Below are positions 49,007-62,894 of a stretch of 64,000 nt of DNA, in pieces (position 1 is the first letter of the stretch; the number at the start of each line of letters is the position of its first letter). Source of the DNA: Phytoseiulus persimilis (Eukaryota > Arthropoda > Arachnida > Mesostigmata > Phytoseiidae); assembly GCA_037576195.1 (NCBI GenBank), contig CM075102.1, positions 32,732,745 to 32,796,744 of the forward strand, written 5' to 3'. A program made the translations under genes and the position numbers. The notes under the pieces were generated by a model. It made no database searches. It had not been told where the DNA came from and saw nothing but the letters and a program-made list of their open reading frames with translations.

Positions 49007-52000
49007 CGAAATGTGTGCGATCAAGGCAACCTTGTACCGGGATCGACATTTCATCGGAGCAGGAGGAGGGAGTTCGCGATCGGAGGATCTTCCAGGTCGG
49101 ACGAGTATTCAGCCAACAGAGCAGGTGGGGCGATGGCCGGCTCCGTTTGGGTCAATCGACAAGGCTGCTTCGAGCGGCGCTTGCTTATGTATGGTTTTCA
49201 TTAGTCTCTATCAACAACGGAAACCTATATGATGATGACAAGAGCCGTCCGACCGAGCAGTCAACGGAGCTAGCATCGGATGAAGTGGGGGAAAAGACAA
49301 TGGGGAGAAACAATGCTGCGGCATCGAATGTGAATGGATTTCGCTCATTCGCTTCTCCGGTTCGTCTCCCGGTTCGCCCTTGCTCCTCATCCTGGCAGAC
49401 AATTATTTCAAATGGATTCATCGAGCCAAATGTACATCGCGTCTCCGTCTCCCCATCCGTCTAGCCGTGTCCTCCTCAATGTAAGTAAAAATTCCTGAAC
49501 ATTTTTGGGCTTCCGACAACGGTCGCGGTGGTCTGCCGGAAGTTTGGCGTCGTTAGAGGATTCGCTCCTCGGATTGGACAATCGGCTGACTCTTCGACTG
49601 ATTGGAGGGAGCTCCAAGATCCGAATCGGATTGATCCTCGGAGGTCTGTTGCGCTGTTGAATCTGAACCCTGACCTCCCGGAATGACCGAGTCTCGAAAC
49701 CGGTACCGACGCAAGGATCCTGCCTTGGCTGTTGACGGACCGAGCGGGTCGCTCGGCGGACGGATTTGCAAAAGAGATTCTACTGCGCACGAGAGGCAGA
49801 CGGTAACGGAAATGATGCAGACGCACAGCGAGAAGAGCCGACCAGGGCGTGAAAAAGGCAGAAAAATGCCAGCGACAGCGAGAGGGAACGGGAAGGCTGC
49901 TGCTCGATAGGCCGTTCCAAAGGAGCAGCGGTCAGTGAGAACGTTGCGAGTCAGTCACCGAGTGGGAGTGACACCATACATCGAGTATACATTGAGCGGG
50001 AGTTGGCGGGCGCGAGAAGAAATAGCAAGCGGCGACGGAGATAGAAAGAATATCGCGATCACCAGCAGCCAATATAGAAGAAGATGACGACTACGACTAC
50101 TGTATGTGGTGGAGGAGCCGTCTGTCGGAGGAGTCTGTCGTTGATAGCTTCCGCGAGCTCTTTCGAATTCTCTCCGATCGCAACAGCGGCAGTGGATATC
50201 CATCTCGGAATGATCAAACGCCTCGCTCTCGACGTCCTCATTGTATCCTCGAACTCACACGCAACTAGTAGTGAGTACCTCTGCGAATCTGACTATGGTT
50301 TCTCGAGATATTCTCGCGGGATGAATATCAACCGGGGTTGCGCAACATCGGGACGGCGACCGATGATCGTGGGAGGGCTCTAACGAGTTTAGTGCCGAGA
50401 GCATGCGTCGCCGCGAGAGTGATCGACCGGCAAACCACTGAATGAGAACCCACACAAGGACTAGGCAAAATTCTGACTGAGCTCCTCTGTATGTGCATTT
50501 CTCGTTGTTGGCAGTTGCTCCTGGCCGGGGTGATGGTTAAGGAGGCCAGTGGTCCGTAAAGTCTTTGAAAGAGCTGCCTGTCGCTCGGTTTTGAAACCAA
50601 CCAAGCAGCCAACCAAAGAGGCTGCGACCAAGGAAGCTCTCCCTCGTTTGCTTCAAGATGAGACCACGGCCACCAGTGACAGACCGCCGCCGCAACAACA
50701 TCTTTTGCTAAATTTTCTGCCCCATTTCACTGCTGTACTGCCGCCATCACTCGAAGATGTCTCTTCGTCGCCGCTTCATTCTTCTACGGAGTACAAGGGG
50801 GAATAAAAAACTCAGCAACAGGGTCGGAAGGTTCGTCGGCGGTCAGATAGACTCGGCGACTCTCTCCCTACCTGCTCACCCGATTGGTCAGCTGACCAAC
50901 GTAGGTCTCTGGACAGTTTGCGGATCCCAATCGATCGAGGCGAAAAGAGAAAATCCAGTTGACCGCTCAGTCGATTCGTATCGCAGGAGACCGGTTTCGC
51001 GTAATTCCGTCATCAGAGTTCAGTGGATTCAGTTTGGAGACGAGAACCGAAAACACAGACCATCGTCGTGTCACGTCATTTAAAATCTCCCAGCCGCGCA
51101 CGGAGCGAAGAACTCCCGCAAAGTGACATTTGCTCCCCGAGGCAGGAAAGTGGGTGCCCGGAGGAGTGAGATAAGGAAATAGGGCAATGGAGACTCATCA
51201 TTAATTAGGGCGGATTCCGCCTCGGGAAAAAAGCGGTGGTCTGCGCAAGTTCGTTCGTAATCTCACAGCTCCGAGGACAGAGTCAGTCGGAGAGGTAGTT
51301 TCTCCTGGTCGCTCGGACCGTTGACCGCTCGGGCCGTTCCCCTTTGTCTGCTTCTCTTCTGTATTTTTTTCCCGCTAATCGAAGTTCAATAATTGACCCG
51401 TCTATCTCCCAATTTCCATTCGGCGTGGACTAAATCGACGAGGGCTCTCTGCTGCTGGCAGATCGCTGTAGGATCAGGGCAAAGCGTACGGAAGAGCGAC
51501 GGACGCACAGAGTTCAAGTGAATAAGCGTGTTGTATATGCCCTGCCCCGCCTGACCCGTCCGAGCGCTTTCGCCGCTCGGGAAGGGCGGACAGAGATTTC
51601 TCTTACTTCTTCCTCCACCACTTCTTTTTGTACTGAGAAATCGAGGGTCGACCAAAGACCGGTAATTGAAACATTATTAATGAATCAGTCCCGCCATCCG
51701 TCGGGAGCACCCAGCAGAACCTAGCAACATATCGGGGCCGGAGAATAAAAGCAGGAGAAAAAGAAAAAGCGGACGAATGGCAAGAGGAAAAGCTCACCCG
51801 ACTAGGCCTACCAAGCCTGATTAAAACGTTCCCTAATTCCCATTTCCGATCACATAAATGAATGGCGCAGAGCTTGCCATCAGGGCTTCAGACCGAACGT
51901 CGACATATTCGTGCGCAGGAGCAGAGATTCAGCATGCTATTGCATTTTCCGTTCAAAATAGCAGGGCTTATACTCAGAGCCAGTCGAACTCAACATTAGC

Positions 52001-55000
52001 TGCTTCTTGGTTCTAGCATGTATTCCGCTCGTGCCATATAGCTGCTGCGATATGATGAGCCTGATGTCCAATATCTCCCGCCCATAGGAGAGTTTGTTCT
52101 CCTTGTCCGCGGAATTCCACCTGATTCGAGTGCAGTGGAGGGAAAGACAAATTCAGATCCGAAATCCGACGCGGCGGAAGTGACGATGAGACACTCAACC
52201 GGATCCCTCAGCAGCTAACACACGAAACCAGACAACCGGCGCCGAGCATCTCACTTGCAACCTGTACAAACACACACACGCAAATCTGCGCGTGGACCAG
52301 ACACGTAGACCGCTCGGGAAAACCGACGTGAACGTAGGTCAACCCACCATATGTACATGAGCGGAACCGAAGAGAGTCATCGCTCTCACCGGAGTGGCTT
52401 CCCAAGCAACAGCCAGCGAACGTTATGAGGTAGCGGCTGGGATAGATTGATTTGATGATGTTTTTCATCCGAGTCGCCAGAACTCCTCGCTTTCCGTGAC
52501 AGATATTCTCTTCGCTAAGGCAGCGGATCTCCCGTGCTACCTGAACGAAGCTCCTCATGAACCAGAGAAAATCGATGCAACAAGGAAACATCAAACAAGC
52601 GCGTCCACACTTGCGGTGTTTCGGAACTCCATGATCCGCGCTGGTCAATGTTCATCGTTCCGGATTCATATGAATGGCCCTTGTAAAAACATCGACTCGC
52701 ATCCGATGCGCTCCAGCCGCGGACTGCTTCGCGCACGTTCGTACAACTTTGCATTGATTCTCACATATTCACATGAGAGCCCGCGTCGTATGGTGTCGTA
52801 CTCGTGCATTATGTACGCCTGGCAGGTATGGACACCTTCATGCACTGAGCATTCGTCGGGACCGATACGGCGATATTTCCCGAGGTTCAAACCTCGCGGT
52901 CTTCGCTGCTCGTGTTGTTGCTGCTGAGGTCGCCTTCATAATGTTGGATCCTTTGGGGAAATTCGGCGGAACGAACGCCAACCCCAGTGCTCTAAGGAAT
53001 TACAAAACTGGCGAACATTTCCGGCGGGGGTTGTAAAGCGGTTCAATAGTTAGGCCTTGCGACTGCCGCTGGTGGTCTTAGCATCGCTTGTCGTTGCTAT
53101 CGTTGACCGGGGCTGTCCACCTTGCGATCGCTACGGCCATTGCGGAGGAACAATAGCACGAGTACGAGTTCAAATCGCAGAGAGACAGAGCACTGGTCGG
53201 CACGAGAACGGGGAAGTAGGGCGGAGGATTTAAGCCTAGACGATCGGTAGCAGATTTTAAAATGAGAATTTATCGCTCCGGGCAGTCAGGTCGCCAACGA
53301 TACCGACGCCGCCACCGCCGCCCCCACCACTGACGACGCTCAGACAACGGCTGCTCTGACAAACTAGATGGTTTCCTCGCCATCCAAAATGCTAGCCAAG
53401 AGGCCGCAAAACTTCTTGAAACTTTATTGGCCGAGATTCTTCTCCCTCGCAGTTTGCAACCTCCTCTCGGCCTCCTAGCTAACTTCCCTCCTTTCCTGGT
53501 CGGACTCGGAACGCTTTGAAGTTGTTCGAAATCATGGACGATGGGACGAGAGGGAGAGCGAGAGTCGGAGAACATGATTCTCATTCAGCTCGAGTCCAGT
53601 GTTCTCTTACGGTTGCCCCGGTCTCCTTGGAAGCTGGAGATAACACGACCGCCATAAAGATAAAGTAACAGTTCTCCTGAGTCGACTCCTTCTCTCTATT
53701 CCTCTCGCTAGGAGCCGTAGCTAGTCAGCGAGCTGGTCGGTAGCCTCTGCTGCCTTGTCACAGTGGGTTTGGCCCCCGGCTCCCGAATCGGCGCTGATGT
53801 ATTTGAAATTATTTTCGACACAACAAGGAGGAAGGAACGACTACGCAGACGGGCACGGTTTCAAATGGAGACCGAGGAATCGATCGAAAAGGGAAAAGTG
53901 GAGGCGAGTCGCCTGGCGATCCTCTTACCTATCGTGGTGCTTACCTTACCAGGACGACGGTTAGTCGAGCGCGGAGGGAGAGAGAAATGGAAAGCTTACC
54001 TGCGAACATAAAAAAGACTCACTTAGATAAGGAAAAGGGGAGGAGCTGGCGAGTTACCAGCGAAAAGTTCAAACTCGGAGATGTTGACCGGATACGGCTT
54101 TCGATTGAAGTTCAATGACTTTCTTCCTACTCCGCTTTTCTTTTCCGTCGAGGAACGCCGCCGACGATACTAGCATAACCATTGCGATACTTGATCGGAA
54201 GCAGGCATATTTCCTCGCAAAGAACCGGAGTTTTTCCATCTCCCCTTCCGAATTTCAAGCCGAAGGAAGGCTAGAAGGGATATAGTGCATATTCGGTCGG
54301 ATGTTCTCGATGGCCGCTCGTTGGCTGAATAAATGACTGACTGACCGACTCGTTTGCTGGCACGCCGCCTTGGTCGACGGCTAATTCAATAAGGAAAGGC
54401 CGCCGTACACAGCCGTAAAAGGAAACTTTTTTATTGGAATATGGCAAGCATCGCAATGCACGCAAAAGAGAGCGAGCGCCTATGGAGCCGGGAAGCAGGT
54501 TCTGGGCTCCCTAAGAAGCTTTGCTACGCGGGCGAGCGAGCGAGCAAGCGCAAAACACATTCATTCGGGTACAAGCCCTGTCGTTCAACATACGCAGGCA
54601 ATGGCGCGAACAACTTTCGATCTAATTTCTCCGTCGATGTACTGGCAGACTTTTTTCTCATAGAAACTACGCGAGTGTGCGGATTCTCGCTGACCGAGGT
54701 TCTCGTCGAGGAGGTCCCCAGATCTCTTTCGACCTCCCGTTGTCGATAATGCTACATATTACAGTAGCGATTAGAAGATCATACATCTCACAAGACAAGT
54801 GCGAACCAAGTCGTCCGATGTTCGAGAAGAATACTGCGCAGATGAAGCTGGAGGGAGAGGGGGAGGAGTAAGGCACGACGCATAGAGAATATGGGAGCGA
54901 AAGTAAAGGAACGAAATTCGTCTCCAGCTGCTAACTAAGTAGAAGACGAAGGAGCTTCTCGTTGAAAATAACACAGCCGCCATAAAAGGAGAGAAAGAGG

Positions 55001-57738
55001 AGTTGGTTGGCTCGCCAGTGAGGAAACGGGAGAAGGGAAAGAGGCCAGGGAAGACGACGGGGCTGCACGGCGAGTAAGGCAGAAAGAGAAGAAAAAACCA
55101 AACGAATGAAGAGCGCGAGGGAAGCCAAAATTAGCGGAGCGAAAACACCCTCAGACAACCTCATGCTGCACTAGCGGCGGCAGCAGTGGCGGCGGCGGCA
55201 GCAGCTGATTCCAGCTTTTTTCTTTTTGGCTTGCTTTGAGATTTGCGCCGCTTGCTTTTACAATTGGCTGGCTGGCCAACCGTCTTCATTCGGACTCAGC
55301 TCCGCCCTTCAGCCTCGGCTCCGGCGGAATAACGTCAAACTGCCCTCATTGTGCCCCTGGGCCCTGAACTCGCCCCGGTTATTTCCCTTCGATGGGTTCT
55401 CCCTCTCGAGATGTCTAATTTGTCCTAAAGCCGATGCTGAGTCTTTCTGTCGTCGTGACTTGCTTGTTTTGCGCGAGGCGGGGGACGGTCGGAGAGAGCC
55501 GGAGAATCTTACAAGAGTCTTCAGGATTCCTTGTCTTCTTCTTCTAGGAAGAAGAACGCACCTGATGGTTATTCTGGCCAAGCTTGTAGCACACAGCCAA
55601 GTTGAGAGAGGTCATACAGTGGTTTTGAGGTGCACAAGTTTTCGTCTTAGTGTCGAGCTTCCCTGAGCGGCTGCCGATGGAGACTCGGGATTGAGACAGT
55701 TCAGCCATCTGGTGATTCTCAGGCCGTATTCATTCCGCAGGGGCTAACGTGTTCAAACTGTTGAGTGTCGAGGACAGAAAACACCATTCAATCGCTGGAA
55801 CGATGACTCCCATCTCAATTAATGAGACCGAGAGATGTTAAGAAAAGTAGCTCGGTTCCGTCCATCTTTGTGGAATCCCAAAGGCAGAAGTTCTTACCCT
55901 CAAATCATCTGAACGCAAATGCTGAGCGCTACGTCGGACGGATCTGCTTATGTTACATCGAGCCGCGGCTGGCGCTGCCAAAGAAAATTTGGGAGGTACT
56001 AAGTAGCGCAGAGAGCGACCGAGCCCCAGCCACAACCCGTTGGCACCCTGACTCAGCGGGATTTAAAATTTAAAAACTCCGCCAAAGGGGTACGCTCTCG
56101 GCCCACATCCGAATTCAATAGTCCCCGCCTCTTTGCAACCCGTTGGACCTGCCTCGATTAGAAACCTCAGATTATGCTGCATTCCGAGGAGACGGCGCTC
56201 GTTTCACGGCGTTTCTCCGAACGACACGATCCATTCAATCCTGCGGAGTTGTCGTGAATCCTCCCCCAGTAATGATCGCGCGGAATCGCCCGGTTCCGAC
56301 CCTGTGCCACGCTGATCAGATGCGGACGGAACTTCTCCACAACTGACATCGAATAATCTTTGGAAATGTTGGGAAACATTCCTCTTCGGACTGTTCGAGG
56401 AGAGCACGTCAACCCCGAGGTTTTCAACGATTCGAAAAGGGATGTCCTCGATGCGCGGAACAACGGTCGTCATTCTCAGAACGTCCGAGTTAAGCAAAAG
56501 AGGGAGGCTATCCAAGAACGATGAGTTCCGCCCCACTCCTACGACGTCGCTCCTTTTTGCCCTCATCTGAGTCCCACCCTTCATCTAGTTTTCAAGAAAC
56601 GAAATGAAAAGGTGAGAATCGCAAACAAGGCGAAACGAAAAACGACCCCAAGAGAGGCGGGTGCGATGGCGGTCAAGGGGCTTCGGAATTAGTTCGAACT
56701 CGACACCGAAGCCGCAGCGGTCATCCGTATCGTCGGCTAGAACTTCGAAAGCTGAAAGGGACAACGCCCACCTGAAAAACAACGATTCGATCTTCCCTCT
56801 CGAAGACACAGACAGATCAACACACCTCTAGCGAGTGAGGTGGACTCCCTTCTTTCCTGCTTTTGCTCTGCCCCTCCCCCCTCTATCCCCTCCCCAGCGC
56901 TCTGAAGGGTGCTCGACTGTTGGTGTTTTGTGACGCCCCTGTCGAAAACTCGGCGACTCAGGAGGTTTTTCGAAATTCTCTCGTCCTTCTGAAAGCGTTC
57001 GCTTCCCTCGTAACTCCTCCCTCCAGCAAATAATCAAAACAAGAATTCCTCATCAAACTAACGAAAAAAAACCTGCCTCGGGGTGGTTAGTGAATGGCGG
57101 CGAGAATAGCAGAGCTCCGCTAAGAGGACGACGGGCCGAGGAGGGGTCCAACAAGAAGGGGTGGCGACAGGGCTTTCCATTCGTTTCTAACAGTCCACCT
57201 CATACTCCAATTCGCTTACTACCACTGGCAGTGCGGCCGCTGCTTTTGCTCCTCCTAAAAGCCTGAGGGAATGAAAAATAGAAATTCCGAGTGTCCAAGA
57301 ATCGAACATCCCTTCGTTTTTTAATAAGGGGCTGCCGGTCCACCACCGCCGCTGCTTGCCAAGAGTGGAAATAGGATAAGGGACGCAGGGATAGGGCAGA
57401 GGGGAGAGCGGAGGGGACCTGCTGTCCACTGGCCGAAAAGAAATGAGGGGTGCGGCGGCGGCGGCGGCAGCGGCAGCTCATTTGGGAATCCAACGGGAAA
57501 GCTAACTAAGGACGAGGCTTGCTAAGCAGCAGATGGAACGAAGGCACGGCTGGCTTTCCCGAATGCCCCCAAGTCTTGCACTCCCCTCTTTTTTTTGCCT
57601 TGCCCACCCGTGCCCCGTCTTTTCGCTTGCCCGGCCGTCGGCCTGCTTGCGTCGCTGGCCGCAAGCGGCTGCATCGTTCGCCTAGGGCGGCCACTCATAC
57701 GTGTCCTGAATTCACTCATTATTCTCTTCATTCCCATC

Positions 57739-57755
57739 ATTATTATTATTATTAT
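57739..57755. repeat. (ATT)n microsatellite
   Basis: Five to six ATT units in otherwise GC-rich surroundings. Confidence 0.93.
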
Positions 57756-58521
57756 GTATGAGAAGAAAGAGGGAGTCTTAGCCAACCAAGCAGTCAGTCA
57801 AGCAAGAAGCGAGCGAGCGCACTTTCGCTACGAGATACGAAGGCGCCGACACCGGGAAGCGTCACCGAAAAACTCGCACACGTCAAAGGAGGAGGATGTT
57901 TCTCAGAATCAGGCATCCGTTCCGGGCCGACGGATCGATGGGTACCGCTTCAAGTAACTTTCGGTGACAGATTCGAACAACAGCGAGTTTGTCTGGTTTT
58001 TGAAGATCAGGGGTCATGGGAAGACATTGTCTGAACGGCACTCGATTTCCCCAGGACACGCGGTGGAATCTGACATGGAAGCGGAAATCTGGTTCGCCCC
58101 CGGTCGAGTTTGCGGATGCTCGTAGTCGGCAACGGGGAATCTCAGGACGCGCCTTCAACACCGATGGTGGGGATCCTCCATTCACGTAGACTCGTAATGT
58201 CCCGGTGAAATGGAGGCTCATCCTGTGCTCGTTGATATGCCACGCAGACATCGGGGAAACAGCGAGGTGAAGAAATGAGGGGGGAACGGAAAAGAAGGAA
58301 GGGGAAAGGCCGCACAGGGGAGAGCAGCCCATTTATAAGGATGTCGGGAGATGCGACACTTTGACACCCGGCTGGTTGGCGGACCGGCGGACGAGCCCGC
58401 GGTCTCCTCACCCAGTCAAGAGACGTCCCGGCCGGTCGGTCTGGCGGGCGGTTAGCCAATGACTTCATTATAGCTTTCCTACAGGAGTCTTTCGAGAGTC
58501 GCTGAGGATTCTGCGCTGGAT

Positions 58522-58542
58522 GGGGGGGGGGGGGGGGGGGGG
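58522..58542. repeat. Poly-G run (21 G)
   Basis: Twenty-one consecutive G on the plus strand, the longest homopolymer in the window. Confidence 0.97.
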
Positions 58543-61500
58543 CGAATGAAAATCATAGATGTTAGATCACTGCCCTGTCTGAACGCTAGGGGTGACGCTG
58601 CTCGGTTGGAGAACACTGTCGAGCGAGCCGCTATCCCCGAAGTTCTCCTCCGCGATCGGCGTGATCGTGATTGCGGTGACTCGCGAGGATAACCCTGCCT
58701 CCCGCCACTTGTGCTCCTTGTGCTTGGAGTAAACCAGAGGGGGCTGTTGTTGTTGTTTGTTTGGTTGTCGTTGTTGCTCGCGAACGGGCGGGGGAGGAAG
58801 TGAGAAAGAGAGAGAGAAAGCGCGCGTGCGATGCTAGCCCACCCAGACTTCCTTTACAAGAGGAGCCCATTTTATTTACATGTCTTCGTCGGACAGCTCC
58901 CGCTTCACAACAACAGCGGCATGGAGGCTGCGTTTTTGAGCCCGCTTGACACTGACTACTCTATGCGAGCCAACGAGGGAGTGGGCGAGCGGGCACATCC
59001 CGCAAGTCAGCATTCAGACAGCCGGCCAGTCAACAAGCCAGTCCTGAGAGTGAACTTAGTTGACATTGACAGCGACAACAACGTTGACGACAGCGTCTGC
59101 AAACACCTACTGCGCCGAGAACATATTCATAACCCACTTCGCCCACCCCTGCTCGGAACAAGTTCAAGACAAATATATGGAGATTTCTGTTATCTCATCC
59201 AGCGGATTGCCTCTTTGGTGTAACCGTGGAGAGATTCGGTCGGCTCTTTCGCACGATTCAATTTGCGTGAGCTGCTTAACACGCGTTTCATTGCGAGATT
59301 CGAACGCGCTACGCAGCCACCGCTCCTCAAGCGTACCGCCCATGACGTGTTTCCGATACCAAAAGTCAACCTTGACTCTCGCTGCAATGTCCTCACAGAG
59401 GGGCTATCGGCCACCTCTCGTTATACATGGAGTGATTATTCAACAAGCCTAGATCATATGCAGTGTGCATGCCACGTGTACGATCCATACATTTGCGTAG
59501 GACATATTCATGGCGCGAATTCGGTGAGAACGGCTGAATGAGTCATTTGCGGTCGTCGGGTTCCGATAGAAAATCGTGTTCAACGAATCCACTGCAGGGA
59601 AAACAGGCACCGAGAGATAAGGATTCACGTTCTCCGCGACAGTGGCTCCGGCCGGTAGAGATGGACGCAAGATGTGATCGGCTCGCACTCCGGAACAGAC
59701 ACGCTCTGTGGTTAACGGTCATTACCATGCTAGGACGAGGCTATTCCATGCCATGTGAGATGTGAGGCGATGTATGCTGCTGCGGCCGCCGCTATGAGAG
59801 TGCATATGCAATTCAGGGCAATAACGCTGCTATGTGGGAGGGGACTCTGATTTATGGCCTGACGAACCCAATGCCACCACTGGGCAGCAGCACCATCACG
59901 GACCGTCTCAGGCCACCACTACTACTCCTACCACGACGGCGACCACGACTACAACTACTACTACTACTGAAGGAGCTGTTTCCCCCCTCTCTCTCTGTCG
60001 TTCTTTCGTCCATTCGACCGCTCGTTCGTAGCTTCGACAATCCATCTGCATACAATCTCCTGGTGGCATCAGTAATATGGAGCTGGATCGGCCGGTCGGA
60101 CCGTCCGTCTCATAGGTATCCTCCTGTCCAAGGGAAAGCGCTTCGGTGATTTTTTGTATCCCTTCATTCGTTCTTGTAGAGAGCTCGACAGCCCAAGAAC
60201 GAGATGGGCAGACTAGAACGGGAAGAGCGGATTCTTCGAGGGTCTCAACGAGGGAAATAAGTTGAATTCGACATCGAAACGAGGCGCTCCCCGACTGACC
60301 CTTGGTCAGTAGTATTGACAGCGTTGCTCCCCTCGCTCGATCTGTAAGCTCTCATCGTGCTGCTGCCAGGCCGTGCGTCGGTCTCCGCGAGTTCGATCAG
60401 GCAAAGCAAGCCGGTCAGATGCCGAGATTAAGACGATGGAGCAAGGCGAGCGGCCAGCCAAGAAGGAATTGCAATAAGCGCATTAGACGAATATGCAGCA
60501 GAGCCTGGCGGCTTGATTAGCTTGATTGGATCGCACAGTTGCCGCGTGCTGTATATTCGACCAGGCAGCAAGTGAGCCCGCCAAGCAACATTCTAACCTA
60601 GCCGATCCCTCAGCGGGTCTCAGGCGACAATCGATCGACCATTGCGGGAAGGGGAATAATTCACGCCGCCGCTGAGAGATGTGAGAGCGTTTCAAGTTGG
60701 CGACAAATGCGGCGGCTCTCGCGCCGAGCCTCTTCACAGTGCTCGTTGAGCGACTGACCGACTGACTAACCGAAGGAGTCTGCGACCGATGGCCACTTGG
60801 ATGATCTTCCCCGGACTCTTTCACTGCGCAGGCTCTTCCGCTTTGAAGCGGAAACGGAACATTAGGGAAAACGAGCCGACGGAGGCTCGCAAATCTCAAA
60901 TATCAGCTCGGAATCAAACGGCCATGGAAGCCGTCAACCCACACTTGAGCTCCGCTCGCGATGCAATTATGACTCGCGAAGTACGGTCGAGGAGCACTTG
61001 ACTTCGCGTCCCGCTCGGCTCGGTACCGCAGTTGTTCCTTCGTGGTGTTGCTGCCCTCAGAGTCGTCTCGTATCGCATCACGTGCATTCAGCCCCCGGGG
61101 GCACCGAAAATACTCGGAGCGATTCCTGCGGGATCTGAGCGGCACGCACTCGCTGAGGAGGCATTTCAGTTCCGCGCCATAGATCCCACACGCCAGCGGA
61201 CTACAGCGGGAGTCAACAGCAAGCATCGACAGCAGCCGCCGCATCATGACGAGTAGCAGTTGCCGCAGTGATGCAGTCAATCTTTTCTCGCTCAGCCGGA
61301 GTCTCTCGTGAATACACGGTGTTTGCGTTGCGTCGCTTTGTCTGCTGCCTGTTCGGATGCTAGACTGGCAATAAATCAAAGCAGACCGTATACTCATGGC
61401 ATACCGAATTCCTTAACCGAATCCACCTGCAGAGCCGCTGTATTTTCCCTCGACAAGCGGGCCCTCCGCGACTCCGATACTGCTGCCGTTACTGCTCAAG

Positions 61501-62872
61501 TCCGACCCGAGCAAACTCGTGAAGATCCTCCGATCTCACCGTGATTCCTCCTGAGCAGCTGAGCTCCGGATGCAGCTCGAGTCACAAGGGGAAGAAGCGA
61601 CGAAATCACGGTGGGAACTCAATTTGACCGAGCTGTGTTCTCGCTGGAAGGAGAACACGTTGAACGGGACGACAGAGCAGGAGATGGAGTCGCCAGTCCA
61701 GAAAAAAATTGAGGGATTCGAGAGAACGAGGAAGAATGTGAGGGGGGCGAGAAGCAGAAATAGAACTACTCGTCCTCCACAAGAATAGAATGTTCTTCGA
61801 TAAGACGGAAGCAGAATATGAAAAATTGAGCGGGAAAACCATTTCGACGATGCCGTTGCTTCTCCTCCTGCTCATTCTTGTTGTAGACGTCCGTTGTAGG
61901 CAAATCTCTCAGCTCCTTTCTCCTTCTTTCGTTTTTCATAGTTTTCTCGCTTGAAAGAGCGTATTCACTGGATTCAACGGAGTCGCTCGGTTCAACCGAC
62001 GGCAGCAAACCAGCAGTCTTTCAGCCGCCGAGTCAGTAGCCAGTGAGCTCGATTTGAATGACCAGGGGGAGAAGTCGGAACCATTTTTGAAATCGCTTCC
62101 ATTCCTCACAAACGGAGACTATCAGTGGAGCCTCGGCCGGCCGAGACTGCGACGTCGGCCTCGACCGCGGAGATGATGATAACGTCTAGGCCTAACAAAC
62201 GGGGGAAATAACCGAAGAAACCGACGAGTGAGCGTTGGAAGCCCAAAAACTCGAACCATTATTCGTCAATGTTGCGATGAAGAACACGCTGATCGCTCTT
62301 AGCGGGAGATTCTCCACCTCTCAAGGTTTCGAGTTTGCGTGGGGGTTGTTCACGAGTCTCGTTATCGAGGATCGCGGGAAAATCTGCGCGATACGAGGAT
62401 CCACGAATGTCTAGGAATCCAAGCCGTTTGAGAATTTCACGGAAGCGCTAAGGTCTCCCTACTGCAGCTCTGAATGGCTGTAGTGAGGAGATCAGACCGA
62501 CCTGAAGAGCTGGTACGCTGCGAAGTATGAATGCCATGGAGGGAGGCTGGATGCAGGAGGAAAAAATGTAAGGGAAAAATTCTTCCTGCCGAATAGGACT
62601 CCGTGCACGTCCGCATGAAGGAAGCGGCAAGAGGCCCTTTCTTGGCAGGAAGAAGACGAAAGCCCCCTCTCCTTCAGCCGGATTCAAATTCGGCTTTTCC
62701 ACAAAAAAAAACGCAGCCGCCTCCAAAGTTTGAGCGCTCGCCGCATATGTTATGTATGAACGGACGGACATATGAGCGAGCCGACGGACGGAGGAACGTA
62801 TGGACAACGGCTCCAGACGAATCGCTAGTGTACACATCCATACATACAAACATACATGGACGGAGGAAAGGA

Positions 62873-62894
62873 GTGAGAGAGAGAGAGAGAGAAA
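62873..62894. repeat. (GA)n microsatellite
   Basis: About nine GA dinucleotides. It lies inside the 251-codon plus-strand open frame and produces its RERERER string. Confidence 0.93.
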
